Below the pieces are notes generated by a model. That model saw only the letters and a list, made by a program, of their open reading frames with translations, was not told where the DNA came from and did not search any database. From SZUA-100 sp965248135 (GTDB taxonomy: Bacteria; Pseudomonadota; Alphaproteobacteria; Rhizobiales; Rhizobiaceae): a stretch of 64,000 nt of DNA. Each line of letters opens with the position of its first letter. Within the stretch, counting starts at the first letter, position 1. The translations under genes and the position numbers were made by a program. Below, one piece after another: positions 16,605 through 26,353 of this stretch. The stretch lies in assembly GCA_965248135.1 (NCBI GenBank), contig CBDFIN010000006.1, forward strand, positions 1 through 64,000, written 5' to 3'.

Positions 16605-17990
16605 GAGTTAACCGCAAATGTTGGTGATGCCGGTTTTCAGGCGGCGTTTTGGTTTGGAATTTTCTCCAATCCGTCGATAAATGTGATGCCTTCGATGACT
16701 TTTGGCAACTGGTTTTTGCCCCTTAATCTGAGCCAGCTTTTCTCCGCTTCCCTGATCAGCTTGAATACCATCACTCTGGCCGTATCCCGTTTCATACAGC
16801 CCTTGGCTTTTTTGGTCCTGTGGCGGACGGTTGCAAACGTGCTTTCAATGGGGTTTGTGGTGCGGATATGCACCCAGTGCTCGGCCGGGAAATCATAAAA
16901 GGCAAGCAGAGCGTCGCGGTCTTTCGTCAGACAATGAACAGCTTTCTCGTACTTAAGCTGATATTTTGCCGTGAACAGATCAAAGGCCTTTTCTGCATCA
17001 ATCCGGGTCTCGGCCATCCAGACATTGTGCAAATCGGCTTTTGCCTTGGCCAGAATGGATTTGGGCATCTTGTTGAGCACATTGGCTGTCTTGTGCACCC
17101 AGCAGCGTTGCTCCTGCGTTTGTGGAAAAACCTCCCGCAATGCCGCCCAAAAGCCCATGGCACCATCACCCACAGCGAGCTTGGGAAGAGAGGCAAGTCC
17201 CCGTGCCTTCAAATCAAGCAGCAACTCTCGCCAGCTCTGGGTGCTTTCGCGATAACCATCTGTAAAACCCACAAGCTCTTTCTTGCCTTCCGGCGTTGCC
17301 CCAATGATTACCAGCATGCACTGGCTGTCCTGTTCCATGCGGGCCTGGAAATAGATGCCGTCAGCCCAGATATAGGCATAATGGCGCGCCGACAAATCGT
17401 GCCTCTCAAAGACATCGAGTTCCTCCTGCCAAACCTTTCGCAGGCGCAGGATGGTGTCGCCCGAAAGATTAGGGGCTTTTGCGCCAAGCAGGGCTGAAAG
17501 GGCCGGTTGAAACTCTCCGGAAGATATACCTTTCAAATAGAGCCAGGGAATAAGGGCTTCCATACTTTTACTGCGGCGTACATATTTGGGCACAACAGAT
17601 GGGGAAAAGCGAAGCTGACCGGCGCCCTTTCCACAGCGGTCGCGCACCCGTGGCTGCTTGACTGTCACAGCGCCAATCCCGGTCTGGATCTCACGCTCAG
17701 GTAAATGGCCGTGGCGCACCAGTCGTGCCCTGCCGTCACCAAGGCGTTCTTGTTCATGGCGTTCAAGAAAACCAGCCACTTCCGCTTCAACAGCCTGAGC
17801 CAGTAATGCCTGGGCCCCTGAACGAAGCACATCGCTCAAATGATCGATAAATTCCCCTGGCTGAACAAGGGTGGTGATTGTAGTGTCTGTCATGGCGTAT
17901 CTTTCCTTTTCTGGAATGTGTGGATGCATGAATCACATCCATGATACGCCACCTTCAAATTACGCCATCACCAACATTTGCGGTTAACTC
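16605..17990 (-). mobile_element. IS256-family element
   Basis: The ends are set by a 25-bp perfect inverted repeat starting GAGTTAACCGCAAATGTTGG (16605-16629 and 17966-17990), giving 1,386 bp, normal for IS256. The expected 8-9 bp target duplication is absent: tggaacaa on the left, catagtcg on the right. Each flank is a different truncated gene, so this copy marks a deletion or rearrangement junction rather than a simple insertion. Confidence 0.85.
16637..17893 (-). CDS. IS256-family (Mutator-like) transposase
   Basis: A 418-residue transposase from MTDTTITTLVQPGEF, preceded by a GGAAAG ribosome site. Family features are VEAEVAGFLERHEQER, the N-terminal QPRVRDR, YIWADGIYF with the first catalytic Asp, LAVGDGAMGFWAALREVFP with the second, the QRCWVHKTANVLNKMP motif, and NPIESTFATVRHRT with the late Glu. 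The frame is intact, and its 3' end runs into the left inverted repeat. Confidence 0.94.
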   Translation of the reverse strand: MTDTTITTLVQPGEFIDHLSDVLRSGAQALLAQAVEAEVAGFLERHEQERLGDGRARLVRHGHLPEREIQTGIGAVTVKQPRVRDRCGKGAGQLRFSPSVVPKYVRRSKSMEALIPWLYLKGISSGEFQPALSALLGAKAPNLSGDTILRLRKVWQEELDVFERHDLSARHYAYIWADGIYFQARMEQDSQCMLVIIGATPEGKKELVGFTDGYRESTQSWRELLLDLKARGLASLPKLAVGDGAMGFWAALREVFPQTQEQRCWVHKTANVLNKMPKSILAKAKADLHNVWMAETRIDAEKAFDLFTAKYQLKYEKAVHCLTKDRDALLAFYDFPAEHWVHIRTTNPIESTFATVRHRTKKAKGCMKRDTARVMVFKLIREAEKSWLRLRGKNQLPKVIEGITFIDGLEKIPNQNAA

Positions 17991-18417
17991 CATAGTCGCC
18001 ATCATTATCTCTGATTACCAAGGTGCTCGTGCCAATAATTTTAGCGATGTTGAGGTAGTTTTTAAATCCGAGGCCGCTTACAACAATTACGTCAATTCCC
18101 ATTTCTTCAGGGAGCTTGTTGTGCACATCCCTGAATAGTTTCTTGATGATCAGTTCATCGGATGGACCTTCGACTAGTATTGCTTTTTGGGCGAGAACAA
18201 TTCGGAGGGTGTCATAGCCAGGTAAACGCTTAATCCTTTTAATTGTATCGCGATCAAGGTTATTTAGTCGGATATATCCGTCCCCAATGAGACATAGCTT
18301 ATCCATGCTCAACTTGTTGAGAACGTAGGAATTGTGGGTGGTCAAGAAGAGTTGTTTTCCCTCGTGATAACGCTCGATGTAGTCGATTAGCCCGGATTAT
18401 TCATCAGGGTGCCTAAT

Positions 18418-19660
18418 CAGGGCTGTTCAACGCTAAATGCTTGATGGTTGTCTGGGGGATTCCCAAAGCGGTATTTGTCTGAATCTATAGGAGTGTATTT
18501 GATTCGGAGGATGCACTCATGACATTGAAATTCCTGGAACTTTTATCGACGATCCCTGACCCACGCCGGGCGCAGGGCAAGAAATGGCAGCTTGGTCCGG
18601 TGATGCTGGCGACGATCCTGGCGATTTTATCCGGGGCGACGTCCTATCGCAAGGTCCATCGCTTCATCGAGGCTCATCGCGAGCACCTCAATGGGGCATT
18701 CGGCTTCGGCTGGGAGCGCGCGCCGGCTTATAGTGCCGTGCGAACCATCCTGCACGGGCTTGATGGTGGCGAGGTGGAGCTGGTTTTCCGCCGCCATGCG
18801 GTGGAATTGTGCGGTAGCGAACGGGGTGAAGACGTGGAAGCGATGCCGGTTGTCGCTATCGACGGCAAGACGCTGCGGCACAGTTTCGATGCCTTTAACG
18901 ACCGCAAGGCGGCCCATGTTCTAAGCGCTTTTGCGGTCGATGACGCGCTGATATTGGGGCACCTGGAGGTGGACGAGAAGAGCAATGAAATCCCCGCCGC
19001 GCAAGCGATGATCAAAGCGCTGGCGCTTACCGGCCGGCTGTTTACGATGGACGCCATGCACTGTTAAAAAAACTTTCCGGGCGGCCCGGGAGGCGAAAAG
19101 CCATCTCATTGTTCAACTTAAGGAAAATCAGCCCGGTCTGCTGCGAATAATCGAGGCTGTCGGCGAAAGAGAACTGCCGCTGGCTCGTCATGAAACCATC
19201 GACAGAGGCAAGCGCATGCGCGTCGAGACCCGCATTGTCGAGGTTTTCGATGCCGCTCAGGCGCTTAAACAAACCGGCTGGAACGGGCTCATCGTGCGTA
19301 TCATCCGTGTGACGAGAGTGACATTTCTCCGCAGCGCCAAAACCGGGATGTGGAACTGTCGCGAGGAGACCTGCTTTTACGTCTGCTCCGCACCCGTCAG
19401 CGCGAAGAAAGTGGCGCAAGCCATTCGCAACCACTGGGGTATCGAGAACAGAAATCACTATGTCCGCGATGTTACGATGCTGGAGGACGCCAGCCGCATT
19501 CGCACCAACCCTGGCATCTTCGCCAGAGCGCGCAGTTTCGCCCTTAATATCCTGCGTGCCAACGGCGAACAAAACATCGCAGACGCCCTATGGCGCAACG
19601 CCCTCGACTTCACCAAAGTGCTCGATTACCGATACAAGTAATTAGCGTTGAACAGCCCTG
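18418..19660 (+). mobile_element. ISAs1-family element B, copy 1
   Basis: A 1,243-bp element with tips CAGGGCTGTTCAACGCTAA, flanked by the 10-bp duplication ggtgcctaat (18408-18417 and 19661-19670). It is inserted near the left end of the IS1380. It differs from element A in sequence and tips but shares the family's CAGGG ends. Confidence 0.92.
18519..19641 (+). pseudogene. ISAs1-B transposase, nonsense codon plus frameshift
   Basis: The first 182 residues (MTLKFLELLSTIPDPRRAQ... AIDGKTLRHSF... MDAMHC) end at TAA exactly where the family has Gln (HCQ). The rest (KKTFRAAREAKSH... to NHWGIENRNHYVRDV... LDYRYK) continues one frame away, because the following A run has seven residues where eight would restore the frame. 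Copy 2 at 27317 has the same TAA but eight As. The gene should be inactive unless the stop and A run are bypassed during expression. Confidence 0.88.
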
Positions 19661-19763
19661 GGTGCCTAATATAGCTGGCGGGCATGGATCAAGCTGTTGA
19701 AATAGCGTATGATTTCGGTGTTTGAACAAGATCATTCACCCTCAGCAGAAAATCCGGCCCGCC

Positions 19764-21098
19764 ATGCAAGAAGATAACCTGTTTCTCCCCGGTTTGTCAC
19801 CTTTAGGGCGGCACGAAATATCTGCCCGGTTTGATGGTGGCGCTTTGTCATCTGATGGCGGTGTGTTGATACTGCGCGAGATCGAGCGAAAGCTGAACTT
19901 TGCCGGTATGATTGCTTCCTGCTTGCATGACGAGCGCGATGCGGGGCGCACCATCCATTCCCAGACCACCATGATCCGCACCCGCATGTTTGCAATAGCT
20001 TGCGGCTATGAAGACTGTGATGACCTTGATGAGTTGCGCCATGATCCGGCACTGAAGATTGCCTGCGAGCGACTGCCGGAAAGTGGATGCGCGTTAGCAT
20101 CCCAGCCAACCTTGTCGCGGCTGGAAAACACGCCGTCCTGGCGGGAGCTTGGCCGCATGGGGTTGGCCCTGATTGACCTGTTCTGCGACAGTTTTAGCGC
20201 CGTGCCTGGTCATATTGTTCTGGATATTGATGATACCACGGACCGCACATATGGCGATCAGCAGCTTTGCCTGTTCAACACCCATGCGCAAGGATACTGC
20301 TTTCAGCCTATTCATATTTATGATGCTGCATCGGGCAAGCCGGTTTGCTTTTTATTGCGGCCCGGCAAACGGCCTTCGGGCGAGGAAGCAGCCCGGATTT
20401 TACGCCATGTCATTCGCCGTATCCGGCACAACTGGCCCCGCACTGTCATTACCGTGCGCGGTGATGGACACTATGGAACACCAGAGGTCATGGATCTTCT
20501 GGAGCAACACGGTTGTTTCTACATCTTCGGCCTGCCGGGCAACAACAGGCTAAAGACGCTCTCCCATCCATGGAGTGAGGATGTTGCTGTTCGTCGGGCA
20601 TTGAGCGGCAAAGACAAGGTGCGTCGTTTCTTCCAAATTCGTTACGGTGCCAAAAGCTGGTCAAAGGAGCGCAAGGTCATCGCCCGTGTTGAGGCAACCA
20701 AATTGGGCAGCGATACCCGCTTCATCGTCACCAATCTGCCAGGGCGGGCCAAGCATCTTTATGAGAAGGTCTATTGTGCACGCGGAAAAATGGAAAACCT
20801 GATCAAGGAACACAAACTCTACACCAACAGAACCTCCTGCCACCGCTGGGAAGCCAATCAGTTCCGGTTGTTTCTGCACACCGGTGCTTACTGGCTGTTA
20901 TTATTATTGCGCGGGGCAGCCCCAAAACGTTCGCGGTTTAGAACCGCCACCTTCGAGACCATCCGGCGCACATTCCTGAAAATCGCGGTGCGTATTGAAC
21001 AGTTGAAATCGAGGATTAAAATTGCCCTGCCAACGGCTTGCCCGCACCGTCAATTGCTCGTCTTGTTGATGGGACGCATCAACGCCCAGAGCCCGTAA
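19764..21098 (+). CDS. IS1380-family transposase
   Basis: A 444-residue transposase from MQEDNLFLPGLSPLGRHEI. It has the family N-terminus (SSDGGVLILREIERKLNFA), then VLDIDDTTDRTYGDQQLCLFN with catalytic Asp residues, VITVRGDGHYGTPEVMDLLE with the second acidic site, and YCARGKMENLIKEHKLY with the late Glu. It is intact and fills the IS1380 element. Confidence 0.93.
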   Translation: MQEDNLFLPGLSPLGRHEISARFDGGALSSDGGVLILREIERKLNFAGMIASCLHDERDAGRTIHSQTTMIRTRMFAIACGYEDCDDLDELRHDPALKIACERLPESGCALASQPTLSRLENTPSWRELGRMGLALIDLFCDSFSAVPGHIVLDIDDTTDRTYGDQQLCLFNTHAQGYCFQPIHIYDAASGKPVCFLLRPGKRPSGEEAARILRHVIRRIRHNWPRTVITVRGDGHYGTPEVMDLLEQHGCFYIFGLPGNNRLKTLSHPWSEDVAVRRALSGKDKVRRFFQIRYGAKSWSKERKVIARVEATKLGSDTRFIVTNLPGRAKHLYEKVYCARGKMENLIKEHKLYTNRTSCHRWEANQFRLFLHTGAYWLLLLLRGAAPKRSRFRTATFETIRRTFLKIAVRIEQLKSRIKIALPTACPHRQLLVLLMGRINAQSP

Positions 21099-22060
21099 TC
21101 AACGCGGCATGAGCCGATGATTACCCCCCAACAACAACCCCAAACGCGTATTAAATGTTCCAATCAAACTCCCGCCGTTAGCCCGGTTAATCCTTCACGC
21201 CCGGATGAAACCTGAAAGGCCTGGTGAATAATTCGGGTTAGCATTACGAGGTTAATGTGCGATAAGTGGTTCTCAGGTTCCTCAATTAGGACAAACTCCA
21301 CCGAGTCAGCATTATTATGCAATGATAGTTTGATTTGAATTTGACTTTGCTCACCCTTACCAATATGCGCGAAAGGCACCTCATCCATCGCGATATGGAG
21401 GTTGTTCTCCCATGTCGAATTAGACTTTGCCTCGGTAGTTATTTTCAGATTTTTTGACGTGATCTTATGTTCCACATCAAGATTATCATTTATCTCGCGA
21501 ACGCTATCGTCACTATCAAACTGCGCCTTGGTCTGTCGAAACACAAAATTTAAGGTCGATCTGGTGCCGTCGTCCAATGCCTCGTTCAGAATGCTGTTGA
21601 TGTACCTATTCTTACCAAATGTTGGGTGAAGTCTGTCAGGTTCTACAAAAAGGCTTTTTGCTGGTTTCACAAATTTATTCAATTTATTCCAAGCAAAATC
21701 ACACCACTCAACCACGTATAATTCGACAGGAAGAGAACTCACTTTTCCGCTTGCAAGCAACTGACCATATGCTGCCTCTAGCTCTGGATTAAGTCTAATT
21801 TTGACAGAAATTCCCGAGGTATTTTCACCGATGCTATTGTTGATGCCGCGCAATTCAGCGGGCGCATCGGCCAAATGAGCCTCGATCACAATCTCTGGCA
21901 ACTTGTCGGAAGTTTTCTCGTCGTCATTAAGAGCAAGAAACTCACTTATGGCCGTATTGTTAAAAAATTCCTCGGCCAATTCACCAGCTAACGGGCGGCC
22001 ATGAAAAGTGCAATTCAAGCATAATTCTATTGCTTCTAATAGGGTGCTCTGTTAGTAGCT

Positions 22061-23253
22061 CAGGGCAATCGCATTTCAAAAGTTGTTTAGGAGTGAAAGC
22101 AGGAAATCATCATTCCAGCCAGCGCGTTTGAATTTTACGCGGTTTGATCCCTTGTCCTGATTTGCCTTTATGATGTTTAGTGCGATACGTCTGAGGGCTG
22201 CAAAATTGATCGGTGCGTTGTCTTTGCGAGCGCGATGGAGATCATCATTCATAATGACATCAAGCGACCAGTGAAGGCTGTTTTCAATTTGCCAATGCCC
22301 CCGAATAATGGTTGCAGCTTCCTGCGCTTGTGGGGGTTTTGACATGAGATAAACGCGTTCGCAGCGGCTTGATTTTCCGTTCATTTCACGTGTTGAAGTG
22401 ACATGGACGAAGGTCTTGAGGCTTGGCCATTTGTGTGTGTCGTCAAGATATTGCGTAGTGCTGTAGACATGGTAACATCGCTCTTCAATGCGGCCATGGT
22501 TGGCGTCAGTTGAGATATATTCGTCAATATAATCAGTCTCTTGATCATCAATGAAGGCCCGCACATCCGCCTGCATATCGCCCTGATTGCCCTTCAGTTG
22601 CACACAGTAATCGCCGCCTTCACGCACGATCAACTCACAGGTCTCGCGTTGGCAATGCAGCGCGTCAGCAGTGATCGTCATGCCCTTGATGTCGAGCATT
22701 TTGATCAACTCACGTAGGGCCAAAATCTCGCCACCACCCTTGGCACTTTCGATAATACCGAGGCTCAAACGAGCCCCATGCGCAAAGGCGGTCACCACGT
22801 TCAGGCCGGATTGATTGGCGGCCCTGTCAAAGGTGCGACGCATCTCTTTGCCGTCAATGGCGATGGCGGGTTGGGCATCGCGTGCCTGGGCAAAATCAGC
22901 ACGGAACTTCTCAAACAGGCGTTGAAAGCTTGCGGGCTTAAGCAACCGAAACAGCCGTGAAAACGTGTCGTGACACGGCGTGCCATTCGGCAATTCGAGA
23001 AAATCGCGCAGAAATTCTTCCTTCGCATGGCCAAAATCGGCCATATCCACCGCAGTTTCGCCGCCACACAAGGCACATAAAAGGCTGATTGTCATGATGT
23101 CACAAAACTTGTGACGGCAGGCATTGCCCGTGCGTGGATCGTCTATATCATTGAAATAGCTTATGATTGTTGACATCTTGAGGCTCCATATCGTGATGGA
23201 ACCTCAAGAATCTATTCAGGCATATTTGTCAAACCCCAAATGCGATTCCCCTG
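22061..23253 (-). mobile_element. ISAs1-family element A, copy 4
   Basis: A 1,193-bp element with the same tips as the other A copies, flanked by the 10-bp duplication gttagtagct (22051-22060 and 23254-23263). Its target is the left terminal repeat of the ISNCY-type element. Confidence 0.94.
22076..23176 (-). CDS. ISAs1-family DDE transposase (copy 4)
   Basis: A 366-residue intact transposase identical to the other element A copies (AIDGKE, TADALHCQ and WQIENSLHW segments present). Confidence 0.95.
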   Translation of the reverse strand: MSTIISYFNDIDDPRTGNACRHKFCDIMTISLLCALCGGETAVDMADFGHAKEEFLRDFLELPNGTPCHDTFSRLFRLLKPASFQRLFEKFRADFAQARDAQPAIAIDGKEMRRTFDRAANQSGLNVVTAFAHGARLSLGIIESAKGGGEILALRELIKMLDIKGMTITADALHCQRETCELIVREGGDYCVQLKGNQGDMQADVRAFIDDQETDYIDEYISTDANHGRIEERCYHVYSTTQYLDDTHKWPSLKTFVHVTSTREMNGKSSRCERVYLMSKPPQAQEAATIIRGHWQIENSLHWSLDVIMNDDLHRARKDNAPINFAALRRIALNIIKANQDKGSNRVKFKRAGWNDDFLLSLLNNF

Positions 23254-23388
23254 GTTAGTAGCTAATAGAGTTGGCCGGTTTTGGTAGCACACTAATTGTC
23301 CGCTTCTGTTTTAAGCATTGATGGGCAAGCTGTAAGGAGCCGGAGGCGACTGGAGGCTTGTTCATCAATGCTTTCGCGCCGAAAAGGT

Positions 23389-24536
23389 TCACGCTGCTTT
23401 TTGGGTTTTCTGCCTGGTGATAATCTCTCCTTGTTTTGAATATGTAGCAATTTTGCCGGGGCCATGGAAGATAGCCATTGTGTCATCTGAGTATTCATGC
23501 ACCCGCACCCTGGCCTTGACATAGTGATGACGGATGAGGCTCTGCGGCAGTTGCAGGACCAAATTGTTGTACGAAACTGTATTGTCCCTGCGCACGATGC
23601 GCCCGCTCTGCACGCACATAATATCGCGTAAGACTGCCGGGACAGCGACCGGCACAAAAGCACTTGTCTCGTCTTCAGCCGCAACGCTAAAGCGAGCATT
23701 GTGATCCGGCAGGTAGATTTCCGTGATATAGCGGTTGGCCACGGCCATATCGGTGATGTCATGGAGCTTCAATTCATTGACGAGGCGATCCTGGAAGGTC
23801 TGAAAGGCGCGCTCCGATCGGCCACGGGCTTCCGGCGAATAGGCGGCGATATGCTCAATGCCCAAACTGATGAAAGGCGCGGCCCCACTTGGGTAAGCCG
23901 GGTTTTATCGACCTTCTCACCGGCCTTGGGCGTGTGAAAATAGTGACTGCCGCGATCCGTATAGATTGAACAGGGCAGGCCGTGACACTCAAACACATCC
24001 AAAAACCCGCGAAAGCTGGACATTGTTCCTTCTTCCTCAACCAGAAAGGCCGAATAAACCTTTGATGTCGCATCATCCATGGTCACAATCAGGTCAAGCT
24101 TAGGTTTGCCCTCAAGCCATTCATGGGTCGAACCATCCTGATGCAACATCATACCGGTACATGGCCTGCGCGGCCTCTTGCGCCGGTGAATGCCGCGCCC
24201 GCAGACCGCAATCACCAACCCTGAGCGCTGCAACCGGGTCTTCGTCCAGGTGTAACCCCAGTTGAAATTATGATGCTTGACCAGATGATCATGAAAATGC
24301 TTCACATTCCAGCCCATATAGCGCGTCTCATATTGCTCAAGCATCCATGAGGTTTCGTCGGCAGGCACCGCACGCACCGACTTCTTGCCCAACCGGCGGT
24401 CATTGAGCCCATCAGAACCGCAATCCTCATAGCGCCTGCGATAACGGCGGAATGTCCGCTCCGACATCCCTAAAATCTCTGCCGCATCATGTCCCCGAAA
24501 GCCGCTTTTCTTCATATCGAGATAACACATCCCCGG
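23389..24536 (-). pseudogene. ISNCY-family transposase, frameshifted and interrupted by IS30
   Basis: The N-terminal part (AAEILGMSERTFRRYRRRYE, KHFHDHLVKHHNFNWGYTWTKT, MMLHQDGSTHEWL, TMDDATSKVYSAFLVEEEGT, YTDRGSHYFHTPKAGEKVDK) and the C-terminal part (IEHIAAYSPEARGRSERAFQ, YLPDHNARF, RVHEYSDDTMAIFHGPGKIA) lie in different frames. Between them, near 23865-23895, comparison with the expected LTQVGRAFHQFGIEHIA suggests two one-base insertions. The extreme 5' end is separated by the IS30 element. The catalytic acids are present, but no single frame covers them. Confidence 0.85.
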
Positions 24537-25740
24537 TTCAACTCCGAAACGCAACATTTGTTTGCTGATGGAATATGATTTTGGTTTGCGGATTTGGTGG
24601 GCGGGGTCAAGGGCATTGTCGCGTAGCGATGCGCAGCACCCTTGAAGCCGACCGGGAAATCCGCAAAACTCGTCAAACCATTCCATCATGCCTTTGATTA
24701 TTCAGCCAGATGGCTGCAATCCTCGTATGGGACACCACATCTCACGGAGGATATTATGCCCAAAGGACACCACCATCTGACCTATGATCAAAGATGCCAG
24801 ATTTACACACTTTTGCAAACCGGTCTCTGCCGCGCCCAAATTGCCCGCCAGATTGGCGTTGACCGTTCGACGATCACCCGAGAGTTGCAGCGCAACAAGG
24901 GCAAATGTGGTTATCGCTTTAAACAAGCGCATGACAAGGCGTGTGAGCGGCGCAAAAAGGCCTCATGTGTGCCGCGTAAAATGACAGTTGAGTGCGTCAA
25001 ACTCATTGAAAGCCTGCTGACGAAATGGCAGTGGAGCCCCGATCAGATCAGCGGCTGGCTGGCGCGAAACGAGCTTTTCGTCTCACACGAGTGGATTTAC
25101 CGCCACATCTGGGCGGACAAGAAAAAAGGCGGCAAATTATGGACTTGCCTGCGCCATCGCGGCAAAAAATACAATCGACGCGGCACGAAAACAGCCGGTC
25201 GCGGCCTCATTCCAGGGCGGGTTGACATTGAGGAACGTCCCGAAATCGTCGAAACCAAAAGCCGTGTTGGCGACTGGGAGGGCGATACTATCATCGGCAA
25301 AAACCACAAGGGTGCCATTCTTTCTCATGTCGATCGAAAATCAAAATACACCAAGCTGGTTCTGTTGCGCGACAAATCAAAGGACAGCGTGCAAAAGGCC
25401 TGCGGCAAGACGCTTTCAAAGCTCAAAGCGTTCATCAAAACCATCACGTATGACAATGGCAAAGAATTCGCCGGGCACAAAAAGATCGCCAAAATATTGC
25501 AATGCGACATCTATTTCGCCAAGCCCTATCACTCATGGCAGCGCGGCCTCAACGAACATACCAACGGTCTTGTTCGCCAATACTTCCCAAAGGGTACCGA
25601 TTTCACTAAGCTGACAAAAGCCGAAGTTCAGATCGTCGAAGACAAGCTGAACCAACGTCCAAGAAAATGTCTCGAATACAAAACCCCATATGAGGCCTTT
25701 TCAAAGGAATGTGAGCAAAATGTTGCATTTCAATGTTGAA
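24537..25740 (+). mobile_element. IS30-family element
   Basis: About 1,204 bp with imperfect inverted repeats (left TTCAACTCCGAAACGCAACA; right reverse complement TTCAACATTGAAATGCAACA). It is flanked by GG on both sides, compatible with the 2-3 bp duplication of IS30. It sits in the 5' end of the ISNCY transposase gene, in the opposite orientation. Confidence 0.83.
24756..25739 (+). CDS. IS30-family transposase
   Basis: A 327-residue transposase from MPKGHHHLTYDQRCQIYTLL, with an ACGGAGG ribosome site 6 bp upstream. The N-terminal helix-turn-helix is AQIARQIGVDRSTITRELQR. The catalytic core is VGDWEGDTIIGK (Asp), ITYDNGKEFAGH (Asp) and QRGLNEHTNGLVRQYFPKGT (Glu). It is intact; its stop lies at the right inverted repeat. 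Confidence 0.94.
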   Translation: MPKGHHHLTYDQRCQIYTLLQTGLCRAQIARQIGVDRSTITRELQRNKGKCGYRFKQAHDKACERRKKASCVPRKMTVECVKLIESLLTKWQWSPDQISGWLARNELFVSHEWIYRHIWADKKKGGKLWTCLRHRGKKYNRRGTKTAGRGLIPGRVDIEERPEIVETKSRVGDWEGDTIIGKNHKGAILSHVDRKSKYTKLVLLRDKSKDSVQKACGKTLSKLKAFIKTITYDNGKEFAGHKKIAKILQCDIYFAKPYHSWQRGLNEHTNGLVRQYFPKGTDFTKLTKAEVQIVEDKLNQRPRKCLEYKTPYEAFSKECEQNVAFQC

Positions 25741-25879
25741 GGGGCGCATCAATAAACTTCTCCATCCGTCTTTCCTGTAACCATGAAGTCCGGTTCATCA
25801 AACACCCTCCTTTTGAGAGCATCCTAAAACCGGACAAATCACGTGCTACATAAAGCGGACAACTGATGTGCTACTGACA

Positions 25880-25957
25880 GGTTATGTTAACAATCTTGGT
25901 GAGGAGGAAAATATAGAAATGAAGAAAAAACGCAGCAATGAGAATTTTGCTGAATGA
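25880..25957 (+). pseudogene. 3' scrap of a gene cut by the ISNCY-type element
   Basis: Directly after the element, an open frame reads GYVNNLGEEENIEMKKKRSN and ends at TGA 3 bp before the next ATG. It is probably the tail of a gene that formed an operon with the following one. It is too short to identify. Confidence 0.45.
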
Positions 25958-25960
25958 GTT

Positions 25961-26353
25961 ATGATTATCTCCGTTGCTCTCCTTATTGTTTCTATTTTAA
26001 TTTCTATTTTTGATATTCCACTAATAAATAATGTAGACTCATCATCGCCTGATGGAAAATATTTGGATTTTCCCCGCCGGGTGGCCGTAGTATCGCTGCT
26101 TTGTTTTCTTTTCGGTTATTTTCGGTGGGCTCCCGCATTTAACAAAGGAAAACGCGATTCTGATATAGAAGAATTCAACGAAAAGAAAAAAGATACAGAA
26201 ATCACTTCATGTTTGATAAACAACATTATCACTGACAGCGAAACTAGACACCCTTCACTTAAATATAGTTTCAAGGCACCAACTGGTGTGAGTTTCAGAA
26301 TATTCCGTACTGTAGGGCAGGCCCCTACTGATTTCAACGATATGGAAAGGTAA
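25961..26353 (+). pseudogene. membrane protein fragment, cut by IS66
   Basis: About 130 residues. Two hydrophobic segments (MIISVALLIVSILISIFDI and VAVVSLLCFLFGYFRW) near the N-terminus are followed by a charged cytoplasmic-looking part (NKGKRDSDIEEFNEKKKD) and a beta-rich tail (YSFKAPTGVSFRIFRTVGQ). The frame enters the IS66 inverted repeat within its last residues and stops by chance, so the original C-terminus is missing. The sequence is AT-rich compared with the housekeeping half. Family not recognised. Confidence 0.55.

Larger units (their letters stand above)
18391..21237 (+). mobile_element. IS1380-family element with nested ISAs1-B
   Basis: The ends match as inverted repeats (left CCCGGATTATTCATCAGG; right, reverse-complemented, CCCGAATTATTCACCAGG) and are flanked by TTAG (18387-18390 and 21238-21241), the 4-bp duplication expected for IS1380. 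Excluding the nested ISAs1-B and its duplication, the element is about 1,594 bp. It lies within the OLD-nuclease gene. Confidence 0.88.
17991..22048 (-). pseudogene. OLD-family ATP-dependent nuclease, truncated at both ends and split by IS1380
   Basis: Removing IS1380 and one copy of its TTAG duplication joins two pieces in frame (...HINLVML + IDYIERYHEGKQLF...), rebuilding about 400 residues. The N-terminal piece begins inside the Walker A loop (STLLEAIELCLNC) and carries the ABC-type signature IGKGEQSQIQIKLSL and Walker B EFVLIEEPENHLS. The C-terminal piece has the His switch LTTHNSYVLNKL and a TOPRIM domain (AILVEGPSDELII, LVIRDNDGDYG). The 5' end is cut by the ISNCY-type element and the 3' end by IS256. 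OLD proteins are often anti-phage nucleases (GajA of Gabija is a relative); no partner helicase gene is seen. Confidence 0.85.
22050..25879 (-). mobile_element. ISNCY/IS1202-type element carrying ISAs1-A and IS30
   Basis: The two tips align over about 50 bp when the ISAs1-A insertion is removed. Left is TGTTAGTAGCTAATAGAGTT...GTAGCACACTAATTGTCCGC; the right reverse complement is TGTCAGTAGCACATCAGTTG...GTAGCACGTGATTTGTCCGG. Each tip holds two copies of a GTAGCAc...TTGtCCG unit. Without the nested elements it is about 1.42 kb. No target duplication is visible: the left flank is the OLD fragment and the right flank an unrelated plus-strand gene end. Confidence 0.75.

Noticed and set aside
16371..16898. 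175-codon plus-strand frame taken as a complete protein
   Set aside because: Only the first 78 codons are native; the rest is antisense to the IS256 transposase.
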